Assembly: GCA_001792895.1 (NCBI GenBank)
Contig: MARA01000006.1
Span: 1-64,000, forward strand
DNA: 64,000 nt
Reading direction: 5' to 3'
Source of the DNA: Lentinus brumalis
Lineage: Eukaryota > Basidiomycota > Agaricomycetes > Polyporales > Polyporaceae
Shown: positions 1-9,760 of the stretch, in pieces
How the letters are laid out: each line of letters starts with the position of its first letter
Numbering within the stretch: the first letter of the stretch is position 1
Program-made: the position numbers and the translations under genes
Notes under the pieces: model-generated
The model's database searches: none
Told to the model about the DNA's origin: nothing
Seen by the model: only the letters and a program-made list of their open reading frames with translations

Positions 1-1646
1 GGGCGTTGCCCTCCGTCGACGTGCTCGGTGCGTGCGGTCCCCTCAACGAAGACATGTATAAGTCTCACACCTCCGGCAGAAGAGGTGAGAGTGCTGAGGG
101 CCAAGGTTGCGGAGCTAAGTCTTCAACAAGGTCAGTGCGAGACAGGTCAGTCATAGCCTCGCGGCTGCTGCGGCGGAAATCAGCCCGGTGGCTATGCAGG
201 CGCGATGACGACGCTCGCACAGCCTTTGCGCCCACTGGGTGAAACATTCTTGCTGAGTGCGGCTTGTCCCTTACTTTCCTGGAATGCTTTCGGTGTCCCC
301 CGTGTGGCCCACCGCCCTCTGTCTGGCTCACTTGAGAATGAGACCCGTACTCACCTCTGTGCTCTATCCTCCCTAATACCTCATAGTAGCTGCATTAGCT
401 ACCTCTGTTGCAGGTACTCCGCCTATGAATCAGCATCCCAAAGCGAGTTTAAACAATAATCAGCATGGAAGATACGCTGATGTAACATCTGATAGATCGT
501 TCGTTGGCGCCATGCGAAAACACAAGGAGATACAATCACAACGCCGTTGCGTGCGCGTATCAAGGGACGCCCACAGGGCGAGTCAATTCCCAGGCTATCG
601 TCAGCGCGCGATGCACACCAAGTCACCGCCCGGCATTGTCACCACTGAGTGGGCCCGAGTATGTACTTGCTCCCTGCTCCGTAAGTACTGTAGTTCCCAT
701 ATGTGCGCCCACTAATCTGACTGCCAGGCCAACCTCGTCGTTGCGTCTGGTTGCGTGAGTGCGCCAAGCATTCACCTGTATATGTTCTTCCCCGGTCCCC
801 GCGTGATCATACATCTCACGGGAAAACCTTTGCATAACTTCCGTCAGGAAGCGTCGATCGGAGGATCCAACACCATGGTACCCGCCCCAGTGTGACACCC
901 CGCCGTCTCCGCTTGCCAGGTCCGTGGTGTGGGTCTGGCAGGGGTCTGGCAAGCGGAGAGCTCTGTACGCAGTGTATCGAGTCGGACCCTCCCCCACTCC
1001 GTCCCCTTCTCTGCCGCCACTGGCCCTGTTGACCCTCTCGGCTCGCCGGCGCACTGTCTCGCAGTTTCACGCGACCCTACATCTCAATCGCACGTGTCGC
1101 CGGGTGCCAGCGCGCCCGACGAGAACACCGGTGCGGGCCCGACGCAAACACCGGGGTCCCAGGTGTGTTCACCGTTCACCTTCCTTGATTTTCAACAGTG
1201 CACTCACTCTGTATGATAGCTTGGGCTACCGTCGAGGCTGCGTGGCTCGTATCGTTGGTGTACAACGGGTTCTCCTCGCACCAGTGAGTACATGTTTAAC
1301 CATTCTGCCCCCCCCCCTCCTCCCACCCGCTTCGTTCGTCCCGCTGCATCCGTCTACATGCCGCATGTCCCGAACCAAGCGCGGCCTAGCTATCACACCG
1401 TGAGGTTGGGTATCCGACCTTCGAAGTCACCCACAGCGCTTGGGTATCAGGAGGATGGAACCTCGTCTGTCCCGAGGGAACCCCAAGGCGGTGTTGGGCA
1501 GATCTCTCTACCTCCTCATCCTCTCTTTCATAGTGCCCCGGTCTGACCACCAGTTTTCTATGTTCGTCTAGGTTGGTTGCACCTACATCGCACTGCTTCA
1601 TGCGCCCGTGCAGTCCCTTGCCCTCTCAGCTCTCGAGTACCCCCTC
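1..1646. other. No gene supported upstream of the first paralogue
   Basis: GC-rich sequence with only short overlapping frames of low-complexity composition. None shows a domain, and I could not chain exons across plausible GT-AG introns into a recognisable protein. It probably includes the promoter of the gene starting at 1647. A C-rich run near 1306-1325 is pyrimidine-rich but has no clear role. Confidence 0.5.
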
Positions 1647-2698
1647 ATGACCTGCACGCACGCCGCCGGCCGGGTGAGCTCGCGCACGACACCTCGCAGG
1701 CTACCCCTCGATGTCATACTGCTTGTTGTGGACCATTCCGACATGGACGCACTCACGGTCATTAGGCGCACGTTCCCCATGCTCGAACGTCAGGTCAGCC
1801 GCATTCTTCGCCGCCACTTGATCCGCATCGTCGCATTCTACCTCCCTCAACCCGATACGTTCGTCCACCTCCTTCGCAAGCACGACGCCGTTCTCGTCGA
1901 GGAGGGCGCATTAGCGTTTTGGCTGCGGGACACAGATGTCCTTGGGTTGGACCTCGCGGTCGGTCTGCTCTCCAGGACGTTAGTAGCTTTCCGCCAGGAC
2001 CTTCTACGATGTTACGATCTCGTCCCAGTGGCAGACGTGTCCCCCGCCGAGGACGTTCTCCACGAGGTGACCTTGTATCGCAGTGGCCGCGGCCGTTACA
2101 TCCGCCTCCGAATCATATCGACGGCCCACGCGAATCCTTCACTGGAAACGTCTGTGGTCGCAGTCGCCCACGCGCCTCACACGGGTCTGGTCAACTTCGT
2201 TGGCGCTGACATATTTGGATGTGCGTACCCCGACCTTACTCTCCGTCGTTATGCACATCTACGTTACAATTGGTCACAGTACCCTTACATCCAACGCCGC
2301 GCTATGCTCCTGCTCGCTCTTCGCGCAGCTTTCTCCTTCACCACACCCATTTGCCCTTTCATTCGTGAGTCCTGGTCTCCCACCGCCCAGGTTCAATCGC
2401 CCGAGGTCGACAGCTCGGCTCCGACGGGCTGGATCGGGTCCCCGTATATGTGTGATTGCCCCGTGCGTCATTTTGGGGACTCGAAATCGATTGTAGATTT
2501 TTTGACCTCGATCGTGCGCCTGGCATGCACCTACTTCACATGTCCGTAGATTCTATTCCTTCGGGCATCGTGCCTGCCTGGCGTTGGCCGGTGCGTCACG
2601 AAGGCTGCGTTCATCGACACATCCCTGATCACCCGACCTGGGAGCTGTCTTTTCCCCTTGCTTGCTCTGTGCAATTCATCCGCGTCGGTCCTCCGTAG
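1647..2698 (+). CDS. F-box-like / degenerate NTase-fold orphan protein, paralogue 1 (one-base frame break)
   Basis: Start chosen at the ATG 1647. An F-box-like helix follows (LPLDVILLVVDHSDMDAL), then a segment VLVEEGALAFWLRD, then VNFVGADIFGCAYPDLTLRR and a C-terminal CDCPVRHFGD motif. The same order recurs in the genes at 2531-3762, 4172-5137 and 8333-9416. From memory of this Agaricomycete orphan family, the middle block corresponds to a minimal nucleotidyltransferase-like fold with consensus GSxAL; here the GS is EE, so activity is unlikely (inference). The frame breaks at the T-run near 2490-2500. One more T would carry it into a frame that matches paralogue 4 (IVPAWRWP versus FVPAWRFP) and ends at 2698; as given, it stops at 2549. 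Function unknown; the F-box-like part hints at an SCF adaptor. Confidence 0.6.
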
Positions 2699-3762
2699 TC
2701 GTTTGGCTCCCTTTGTACCGTGCGCCTTGATGTAAACATGACGATCACACGTTGCATGAAACAAATACATATATTCTGCGCCGCAATCATCGCTGGAACA
2801 TTCGCCCTCACGAGCCAAGTATCGTTTGATCCTGATCGAGCCATGCCATCTCCCCGAGTCCCAAACATCCTCCGATACACGGCCGCCCAACAAGTCTCCA
2901 GGATGCCCGCGTGCGAAGGGGTCTGTGGAGAGCGGTTCGAGCCTGAATTGGAGGCTGCCTCTGTCCAGGAAGCCACGGGCCTGTGCCGGACATAAGTAGT
3001 GAATCGCCCCGCACCCATGCCCGGCAGTGTCGCTCCATTGCCTCGGAGAGACTCTGATGTCAAATCCACGACGTTCGTCCCGTTGTACGAGCTGCAACGC
3101 CTCAGATTCCGCAGGTGTACCTCTCCGGCGTTCCGAAGGGGTCGTGCCGAGCAACGCACGGTACCTGAACAGCAGCATAGGGTAGCCCGCTCCCGCGTGC
3201 GCGAGGTTGGCGTATGCAATGCGATGGCTGCCCCACTGCTGGCTAATCTGGACTAGGGCATCCGTGGTTACGCTCCGGTAGACGAGCAGAGTCCCAGTAG
3301 GCGTCTTGTAGCGCACCGCGTCCCTGGTGCCTCTCCCCACGCGAATACGGCTCTCCGGGCGGGTGGTGGTGGTATGGAAAGCGGCGGGGGCTGCTCGACG
3401 GCGGCTTGGATGCGTGTGAGATGATCGGTGAATTTGATCCAAGATGTGCGAGAAGCCGGGAGGAATAGCTCGAGGGCGGCAGGGACAAAGGGTCTCTGCT
3501 GCACGTCGTGGAGGAGGAATGCCATCGCCACATCCCCTCCGACGTAACCGTTCTCCCTCGTAAGCAGGTCCAACAGGGCCTTCGGCGCGGCGACGAACCG
3601 CCCTACAAGGTTGTTTAGCCTGTCTTTGAGCGCATTAGACACCTCCATGCACAAGTTTTGCGAGGTCCGACGCAATCTCATCAGAGTGCGAAGATCGAGG
3701 AGTCGACAGATGCGAAGAATGAGGCAGGGAGGTAGGTCGCTCATAGTAGCCAGGTCTGCCAT
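2531..3762 (-). CDS. F-box-like / degenerate NTase-fold orphan protein, paralogue 2 (one-base frame break)
   Basis: Encoded in two minus-strand frames that overlap near 3270-3440. The upstream frame gives an F-box-like start (MSDLPPCLILRICRLLDL; ATGs at 3762 and 3744) and GGDVAMAFLLHDV, equivalent to the NTase-like block of the paralogues. The downstream frame gives a segment like 'TGTLLVYRSVTTDA' and a terminal DDCGAEYMYLF block matching SDCAAAVRYFGD of paralogue 3. The switch falls near the G5 run at 3391-3400 and fits a single missing base. Its 3' end overlaps the convergent paralogue 1 by about 170 bp. An ATG at 3894 is in frame, but the preceding residues do not resemble the paralogues. 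Could be a pseudogene if the break is real. Confidence 0.5.
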
Positions 3763-4032
3763 CTCTGTGGTCGCCGTGTCTGTCGCAGTGGGGAGTAAGG
3801 GTTCGCACCAAAGTGTCGTCGTACGCCGTGGAAGGACAGTGGCTCGTCGGCGCCACTCGCATGACCGGCATGTCGCCGCGGCGAACGTGTTCATTGTTAC
3901 CCGCGCCTACCAACACGTACACTCAGTCTCCGTTGGCTCCCTCGAGACATTATTGTGCGGCGGGCGGCACAGGGGCGTGCTTGCCTCCAGGCTCGCAATT
4001 CTCACCCGAGCGATAGCAGTATTCGGCATGCG

Positions 4033-4140
4033 TAGTTTACGGTCGTGAGATCTCTCGAACGACTGCAGTGACGCGGGGACTTCGCGAGGAATAGTTTACG
4101 GTCGTGAGATCTCTCGAACGACTGCAGTGACGCGGGGACT
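4033..4140. repeat. 59-bp-period tandem duplication, 49 bp identical
   Basis: A 49-bp block beginning TAGTTTACGGTCGTGAGATC occurs at 4033-4081 and again, identical, at 4092-4140. It lies between the divergent-upstream side of paralogue 2 (start ~3762) and the 3' end of paralogue 3 (stop at 4172), so it could sit in the paralogue 2 promoter. Confidence 0.9.
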
Positions 4141-4171
4141 GCCGTACGTTAGTACATGGTTATGTACAGAA

Positions 4172-5137
4172 TCACAATCCGATAACCTGCTGCCGATACA
4201 CCGTGTTGGCTCCTGGCACTACTCTGGTCAGGTTCCCTTGACACCCTGGCGCACAAACTCGCCCGCCTCTCCACCACATCACCGTGTAGACCTGCACCAT
4301 ATCCACCAGGAGTGTCGGGCGTAACTCCGGCCTGCCGCGCACCGGGAAGAGAGGCCCGGCTACACAGTCCTTGTCCCCGAAGTACCGCACAGCGGCGGCA
4401 CAGTCTGACCGAGGTCTCCCCTGGCATGGCCCTCGCAGTTCCAGCTCGGCTACGTGCACCGCGACCGTCCAGCCTTGCTTGCGCAACCTCAGAACTTCGT
4501 CGTAATAGGGCCACCGAACGATAGAGGCGCGATATGACTGGCGGGGATCGACCAGGGCTTGTCTGGCCGCGTTGAGGAGGGGGTACGGGTCACAGAACGA
4601 TGTTGGGGAGAAGTATGCCGATGATGCCGTGGTGGATGTGCCGTAGAGAGCGTACAAGGGGGATTCCGTCGCGCTCTGGATGAGATCGATGACATTGTGG
4701 CCACGGGATAGCGTCGCGGTGCAAGTGCGAGCCTGCAGCGCGCGGGTGTCGCACTTGCGTGTGGCCAGGACTGCGTTGTATCCCTCGACGCTCGTCAAAT
4801 ACCCCAGCATGTGGAAGAAGAGTCGATTAGGAAGGAAAAGGGTCATGCCGTTCGGAGCATTGATGTCGGGATATAGGACATTCAACGCCATCTGCCCACC
4901 CACCACAGCACCGGTGAAGCGCATCTCCTGGACGAAGTCCATGTAGCGGTCGAAGTAGGGGCGGAGTTTCATCCGCATGCGCCTGCAGAGCACGGCGGAC
5001 ACATACTGATCGCCGTTCGAACACGTCAGTCGAACGCAGACCAGCGCGCGGATGTCGAGAAGTTCGGTAATGTATATGGTGACGTCCGGGGGGGCTCGGG
5101 GGATCCAGCTCTGGTGTGGATAGGTGATCACGAGCAT
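4172..5137 (-). CDS. F-box-like / NTase-fold orphan protein, paralogue 3 (intact)
   Basis: An intact 321-codon frame from ATG 5137 to TGA 4172; upstream in-frame codons lack an ATG. It is the best-preserved member of the four-gene family. In order: an F-box-like helix (VTIYITELLDIRALVCVRL), the block GAVVGGQMALNVLYPDI followed by MTLFLPNRLFF and LTSVEGYNAVL, then NVIDLIQSATESPLYALYGT, SFCDPYPLL and AVRYFGDKDC. In related Agaricomycete proteins I recall, GSxAL and a DLD-type dyad mark a nucleotidyltransferase-like fold, and the VIQS and RxFGD blocks are family signatures. Here GS is GG and the acidic dyad is not evident, so it is probably non-catalytic. No introns seen. Role unknown. Confidence 0.7.
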   Translation of the reverse strand: MLVITYPHQSWIPRAPPDVTIYITELLDIRALVCVRLTCSNGDQYVSAVLCRRMRMKLRPYFDRYMDFVQEMRFTGAVVGGQMALNVLYPDINAPNGMTLFLPNRLFFHMLGYLTSVEGYNAVLATRKCDTRALQARTCTATLSRGHNVIDLIQSATESPLYALYGTSTTASSAYFSPTSFCDPYPLLNAARQALVDPRQSYRASIVRWPYYDEVLRLRKQGWTVAVHVAELELRGPCQGRPRSDCAAAVRYFGDKDCVAGPLFPVRGRPELRPTLLVDMVQVYTVMWWRGGRVCAPGCQGNLTRVVPGANTVYRQQVIGL

Positions 5138-6139
5138 TATCGGCCCAGAGTGAGCGACGCAACGGTTGGGACTGTGAGTGCGGAGCGGGGAGGAGCGAAG
5201 GGCACAGTCCCAACGGCGATGCAAAAACGTCGCTGGCTAAGCGAGTATTTGAGCGCGAGCATCGTCCTACAGTCGGGCGTCATGCGTCACCACGCAACCG
5301 CCGTGCGCCCGAGCAGTCCTGGATTTCTGCATCAGCACGCACGCTGTAAGTCGTCGACGTGCGCACACACCATCTTCACTCACCCTTGGGACCTCAACTG
5401 CTTGTAAGCAATCTAAGGTGACCGGGCGCCGCAGCAGGTCTGTGTAATGGCCACCTGTGTCCCAAGCGGAGGCACCCTCATAGCGGTCGACCGGGTGAAC
5501 ATATGTGACTCCCCGGCTATGACGCGGGCTGGTCGTGCGTCGACACCCTCAGGCTCAGGCTGTAGAACCGCAATAGTTCCATGTGCGTAACACCGTTGTG
5601 GCAATGAAGGTTTGACCAGTGATGACCGTTGCAGACTATGCTTGCTCCCGTCGGTGGTGGTCTACGTCTTAGTTTGTGAGGTGCTAGTAGTAGGCAGAGG
5701 CGGATCGGGGAGTGCCAGGTTGCCTGACACTCCGATCGACTCCGCAATAAGGCAATTGATGGTCCGTTTACACTCCGATTGGCTCCGAATAGGGCCGTTG
5801 GCGCCCCGACTCGTCAACTGCCTGTGGCGGTGCTGCTTGCCCGTTCACCATGGACCTCAGAACACAACCTGACAATCCCTCCCGTAAGTCATCCCTGAAA
5901 TCTCAGAGTGTCTCTTCCATTCAGCGTCGTTGATGCCTGCTGCAGCGTCTGCGAATATGGGTGTGTGCCATTGATGTAAGTGCCCACATCCGCGCCCTGA
6001 CATCCGTCTCATGTTACAGGTCCTGCATTCGCTCCGCGCGAAGATTGCGCACACGCATGGGATCTACCAATGCTCGATAGAGGTGTGGTAAGCCCTACAG
6101 TAGCTACACGGTATTAAGCTGGTTGTGATTAACCGACCC
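5138..6139. other. Intergenic, no gene supported
   Basis: No domain or exon chain recognised. A GTAAG donor followed by a TTGCAG acceptor at about 6090-6145 suggests that the downstream dioxygenase-like gene may have an additional 5' exon here, which I could not define. Confidence 0.4.
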
Positions 6140-7588
6140 TTGCAGGAGTGGCGCGTAGACGCATTGACGTTCGATGCATGTCTGCTTCAACTCGTTTGGG
6201 AAGCAGAATCCCGCAAAGTCAACCACGGTTGCCGGGATCGAACTGAAGATTCCACGGATGAGCGCCATTTCAGCGACCTCGTCGATGTCACGGAGTGCCT
6301 CGACGACTCCTCCGAGCACTCAAATCGCAGTTATTTGTTGAGTCGCACGGGCGTGCGATGGACAATGCGAGCGAAGTGGCAAGGCCGAGCTATCCGATCC
6401 ATAACTTCCTCTGTCAGGCGCGTCCTACCTGCATTCCTCTTTGATGACTATCTGGGCGATCCCATGGTTCCTCCGCGCCTCCCGAGGTCATCCATGTTCT
6501 CTTCCCCGTTTTCCGCCTTCATGCCCCCGGAAACTCCAGGCGAACTACCGGATCCATGCGACCCGACGCTCACTGCTCTCGTCGAATACGGCATGCTTGT
6601 CATCCATTCTCGAGGTGATACTGTGTGAGTGCGGAGAGACCTTGGAGCTTTCAACCTGCTGAACGGGTTGCCTAGGGAGCAGATAGCCTGTTTCGATTCC
6701 CTGGATAAGCTCATCTGCTGGTTGGAAAGTCCCCGTGAGGGTAGGTACGAGCCATGGGACACTGCTTGCCTTCAGGCCCTTGCGCTGCTGCAGGAAGTAT
6801 CTCGCACTGGACAAGGCGCGACCACTGCCGGCATCTCTTACGATCCGGACGAACAGGTAAGTCCCGTTGACAGCGGTCTGGGATTGTTGACTCACTGCAT
6901 CCGCGTTCCTATAGCGGCTGAGACAGACGGTAACTCCAGAGTGTGGTCAAGCACAGCTCAGCGCCTTGCTAGAGGCGGGCTGTGTCCGTCATCTCGCGAG
7001 TTCTATCGACGGTGAGTACTCGTGTTCGCACATCTGTGGTGTGCACACGCTCAGCGATTCTCATTGGTAGCGTTATTCAAGATACTGCAACCGCGCCTTT
7101 ATCACCACTACGAGACTGTCATGCTCGAGATACTCAAGCAGGATTCCGGTTTGCGCCCACCTCTTCCGAGTGTCTTCGCCGAGGTCACGTTTCACTATGA
7201 CACGTTGTCCATGGGCAGCCAGAGAACGACTGCCACAAAGCACTTCGCGGGCGGCTGGACAGCGGTCGTGTCTCTCGGTCGGTATGACCACACGCGCGGT
7301 GGCCACATCGTGCTGTGGGATCTTAACGCCGTCGTGGAGCTGCCTCCGCGGTCAGTCTTCTTCTTCCCGGCAGGCGTCCTGCGATACTCCTTCCTTCCAG
7401 TGGAGGCCGGCGAGCATCGGCGTTCGATCACCTTTCATAGCGGCGGGGGTATGTTTCTGTGGGCGGCATGCGGGTACGGCCCTTTCGCCGCCCACGGCGG
7501 GGAGTTCAGTACGCCGGGATGGGAGCGTTGGCAGGATGCTTATGACTTGTTCAGCAATGTCCCCCTCCTGGCCATGGATCGTTGGTAG
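6140..7588 (+). CDS. TET/JBP-like 2OG-Fe(II) dioxygenase family protein, probably catalytically dead
   Basis: The last exons join in frame: about 6681-6856, 6915-7011 and 7071-7588 (introns 6857-6914 and 7012-7070), ending at TAG 7586-7588. An upstream open frame (6125-6625) ends in TGA and is linked only if a weaker GTGTGA donor near 6620 is used, so the 5' part is uncertain. The C-terminal domain reads GGWTAVVSLGRYDHTRGGHI, VLWDLNAVVELPP, then LRYSFLPVEAGEHRRSITFH. This is the signature of the expanded Agaricomycete TET/JBP-like group (GGHLVLWDLGLVIEFPPGS, RHSN...GETRYSFTQY, from memory). The usual HxD before GW is replaced (TTATKHF) and the His of RHSN is Tyr (RYSF), so iron binding should be lost. 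The relatives are thought to oxidise 5-methylcytosine. Alternative: another DSBH protein. Confidence 0.55.
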
Positions 7589-8332
7589 TGCTCCGTATTT
7601 GCCATGCCATATCTCCGAGTCAGACTGTCTATCTACCCGCCACAACCTATCGTCCAGTCTTGTACCCTCCGCGCACTCGTCTGCGTGCACCTGGCCGGGG
7701 CAGCGTTGGCTTCACGGTCTGCCCGCCCGCCCGCCCGCCCGCAAGGTCTCCAGTCTGCGCAAAAGACGTCACAGTAGGCCTGATATGTCCGCCCTGGCGC
7801 CTACACGCCAAGAAAAATCAATTCAGCCAGAGGCTCAACAATGACCGGCAGGCCCCCGCCCCCCGCTGTCACGGCTGAGCGAAGGCGCCATATCGTACGG
7901 TAAGTATGCCATAGTTAATTTAACATTGCAGCGCGAGTTGTGTCAAGTCTATCCCGCGCAAGATCGTGCAGCTATCCTCCGCCTTGCCCCAGTGACTCTC
8001 TCACCCCTGCGTGCCCAGTGGCCCTCCCAACATTGGACTGCCTGCCCTGCTTGCCTGGTTCCATCGAAACCGCAGCCTCCTGCCACGAAAAACCCGGGGC
8101 GATCCGCAATCGGCACAGTATACCTCTAGGTGTACTCACAGGTGCGCCCGCAGAGTTTCTCGGATCCGTTCCAAGCCCTCATACCCGCGACATATACACA
8201 GTCCACTCTGTCCACTCCCCGCCCGAGCCTATTACTGCTCCTCCATCGGCTCTTCTTCCTCTCGTTCATTCCTTGCTCCGCCGACAATCAGTGAACGCGT
8301 GCACGCACCCCCCAAGACTCCCGAGGACCAGT
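7589..8332. other. Intergenic, no gene supported
   Basis: Contains a short (CCCG)n-like run at about 7724-7741. No coding signal was recognised. It presumably carries the terminator of the dioxygenase-like gene and the promoter of paralogue 4. Confidence 0.45.
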
Positions 8333-9416
8333 ATGGCTGAATTGTCAACGTTGTGGCACCGGTGAGCACCATGCTGTTTATCTTGAGGTATAATCATGTT
8401 AATGAGCTTGCAGCCTTCCTTTGGAGGTGATCTCCATGATCGTAGACTGGTCCGATATAGGCACCTTGTCTGCCTGGAGGCGCACATCGACCCTATTCGA
8501 AGCCCAGGTCCATGACATTCTCCTTCGCACCATTCACGCTATCATCACACACTACTTCTTGGATCCCTTGCACATCATCGGCGTGCTGCGCCGCTGGAAC
8601 GCGATCATCGTCGAGGAAGCAGCTCTGGCCTTCATCCTGCGGGATATCGACATCCTACCCTGGACTCTCGTCATCTGTGTTCATCCGGACAACTTCGAGA
8701 GCCTGCGCGACGACATCCGCCGTCGGTATGTGCTATCAGCAGTTGACGAGTTCCCAGACGTTGTCGATCCGCCTCCTATCGAACTCTTCCGCATCAGCCA
8801 TCGTCGTTTTCTTCGCTTGCGGCGCATGAAGGTGCCTCGCACGTCCCCGCCTATCAGCACGCCTGCGTCAGATGTTAGTTGGGCCGAGCACACTGGCACG
8901 ATGAATTTCGTGGGCGCGGATATGTACGGATGTGCTTATCCTTCCCTCACACTCCGACGTCGAGCCCTTTTGAGAACGGCATGGCGTTGTTATCCCCACC
9001 AGTCCTCTACGCGCAAGCAACTCTTGTACCTCACACTTCGAGCTCGGTTTACGTTCTCTTCCGACCCGTATGCTCTGTTAGATATCCCCATCACCCCCGT
9101 GCGTCTCTGCTCCTTCCAACTACCATGCCTGCGTACGATGTATTTTTGTGACTGTCGCCCTCGTTACTTCGGTGATGGGGGTAGTTTAGTGGACTTCTTT
9201 GAGCTGACGGGCCCAACGTCGCTGCAGCTCGTGCATGAGCGTGGTGAGCACGGGCGGGGCGGGTTCGTCCCGGCGTGGAGATTCCCTGGGAGCTCTAGGC
9301 GATGCCCGCACCATGCAGCTATCCGATTCCCCAGCGGTATAGGGGCATGGCCCCTCTCGAGGCCGGCCTCGTCGCTACGTATGACCGGTGTATACCAAGA
9401 TTTACATAGAATATGA
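8333..9416 (+). CDS. F-box-like / NTase-fold orphan protein, paralogue 4 (two exons, intact)
   Basis: Exon 1 is 8333-8361 (ATG, MAELSTLWH). A 52-nt intron 8362-8413 (GTGAGC donor, TTGCAG acceptor) restores an F-box-like opening, LPLEVISMIVDWSDIG, and exon 2 runs 8414-9416 to TGA. It is the closest relative of paralogue 1: AIIVEEAALAFILRDIDILP matches VLVEEGALAFWLRDTDVLG, MNFVGADMYGCAYPSLTLRR matches VNFVGADIFGCAYPDLTLRR, and CDCRPRYFGDGGSLVDFF matches the FGD block. The EE in place of GS in the NTase-like motif is shared only by these two, suggesting a local duplication with a common loss of the active site (inference). The intron and start are supported by frame continuity and by homology to the N-terminus of paralogue 1. 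Confidence 0.68.
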
Positions 9417-9760
9417 ATGAGACTGTTACATGCGTTCGCCAAGAAATCTGTCATGAACTGACCAACGATCACCGCCCCAGGCCACGACTCGACGAGGTGC
9501 TGTGGACCCTGTGCCACTGCTCCCGCTGCCTCATGGATGGTAGAAACGCCGTAGCACACGGCACATTATTTGCGCACGGATTCAGTACGGTAGGTATGCG
9601 AGAAGGATACAAATGTTCGTAGGGCCCTGAGACGTCATAGGATTGCGGTCTTGTCCCTGTGTAACATGGGTAGGCGGCTGCAACAGCGGTCGCGCCAAGA
9701 ACAAGGTATATATCGAAGCGCGATGGGGTTATGGTGGTTGAAGACGGTGTGGAAGATGGC
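9417..9760. other. Intergenic 3' region
   Basis: Lies between the 3' ends of two convergent genes. No gene or repeat recognised. Confidence 0.5.

Noticed and set aside
6125..6628. Confident inclusion of this frame as the first exon of the TET/JBP-like gene
   Set aside because: It ends in an in-frame TGA and joins downstream only through a weak GTGTGA donor, so it was kept as uncertain.
7718..7745. (CCCG)n run as a CRISPR- or G4-type element
   Set aside because: Only a short imperfect tetranucleotide run in eukaryotic DNA; no spacers or array structure.
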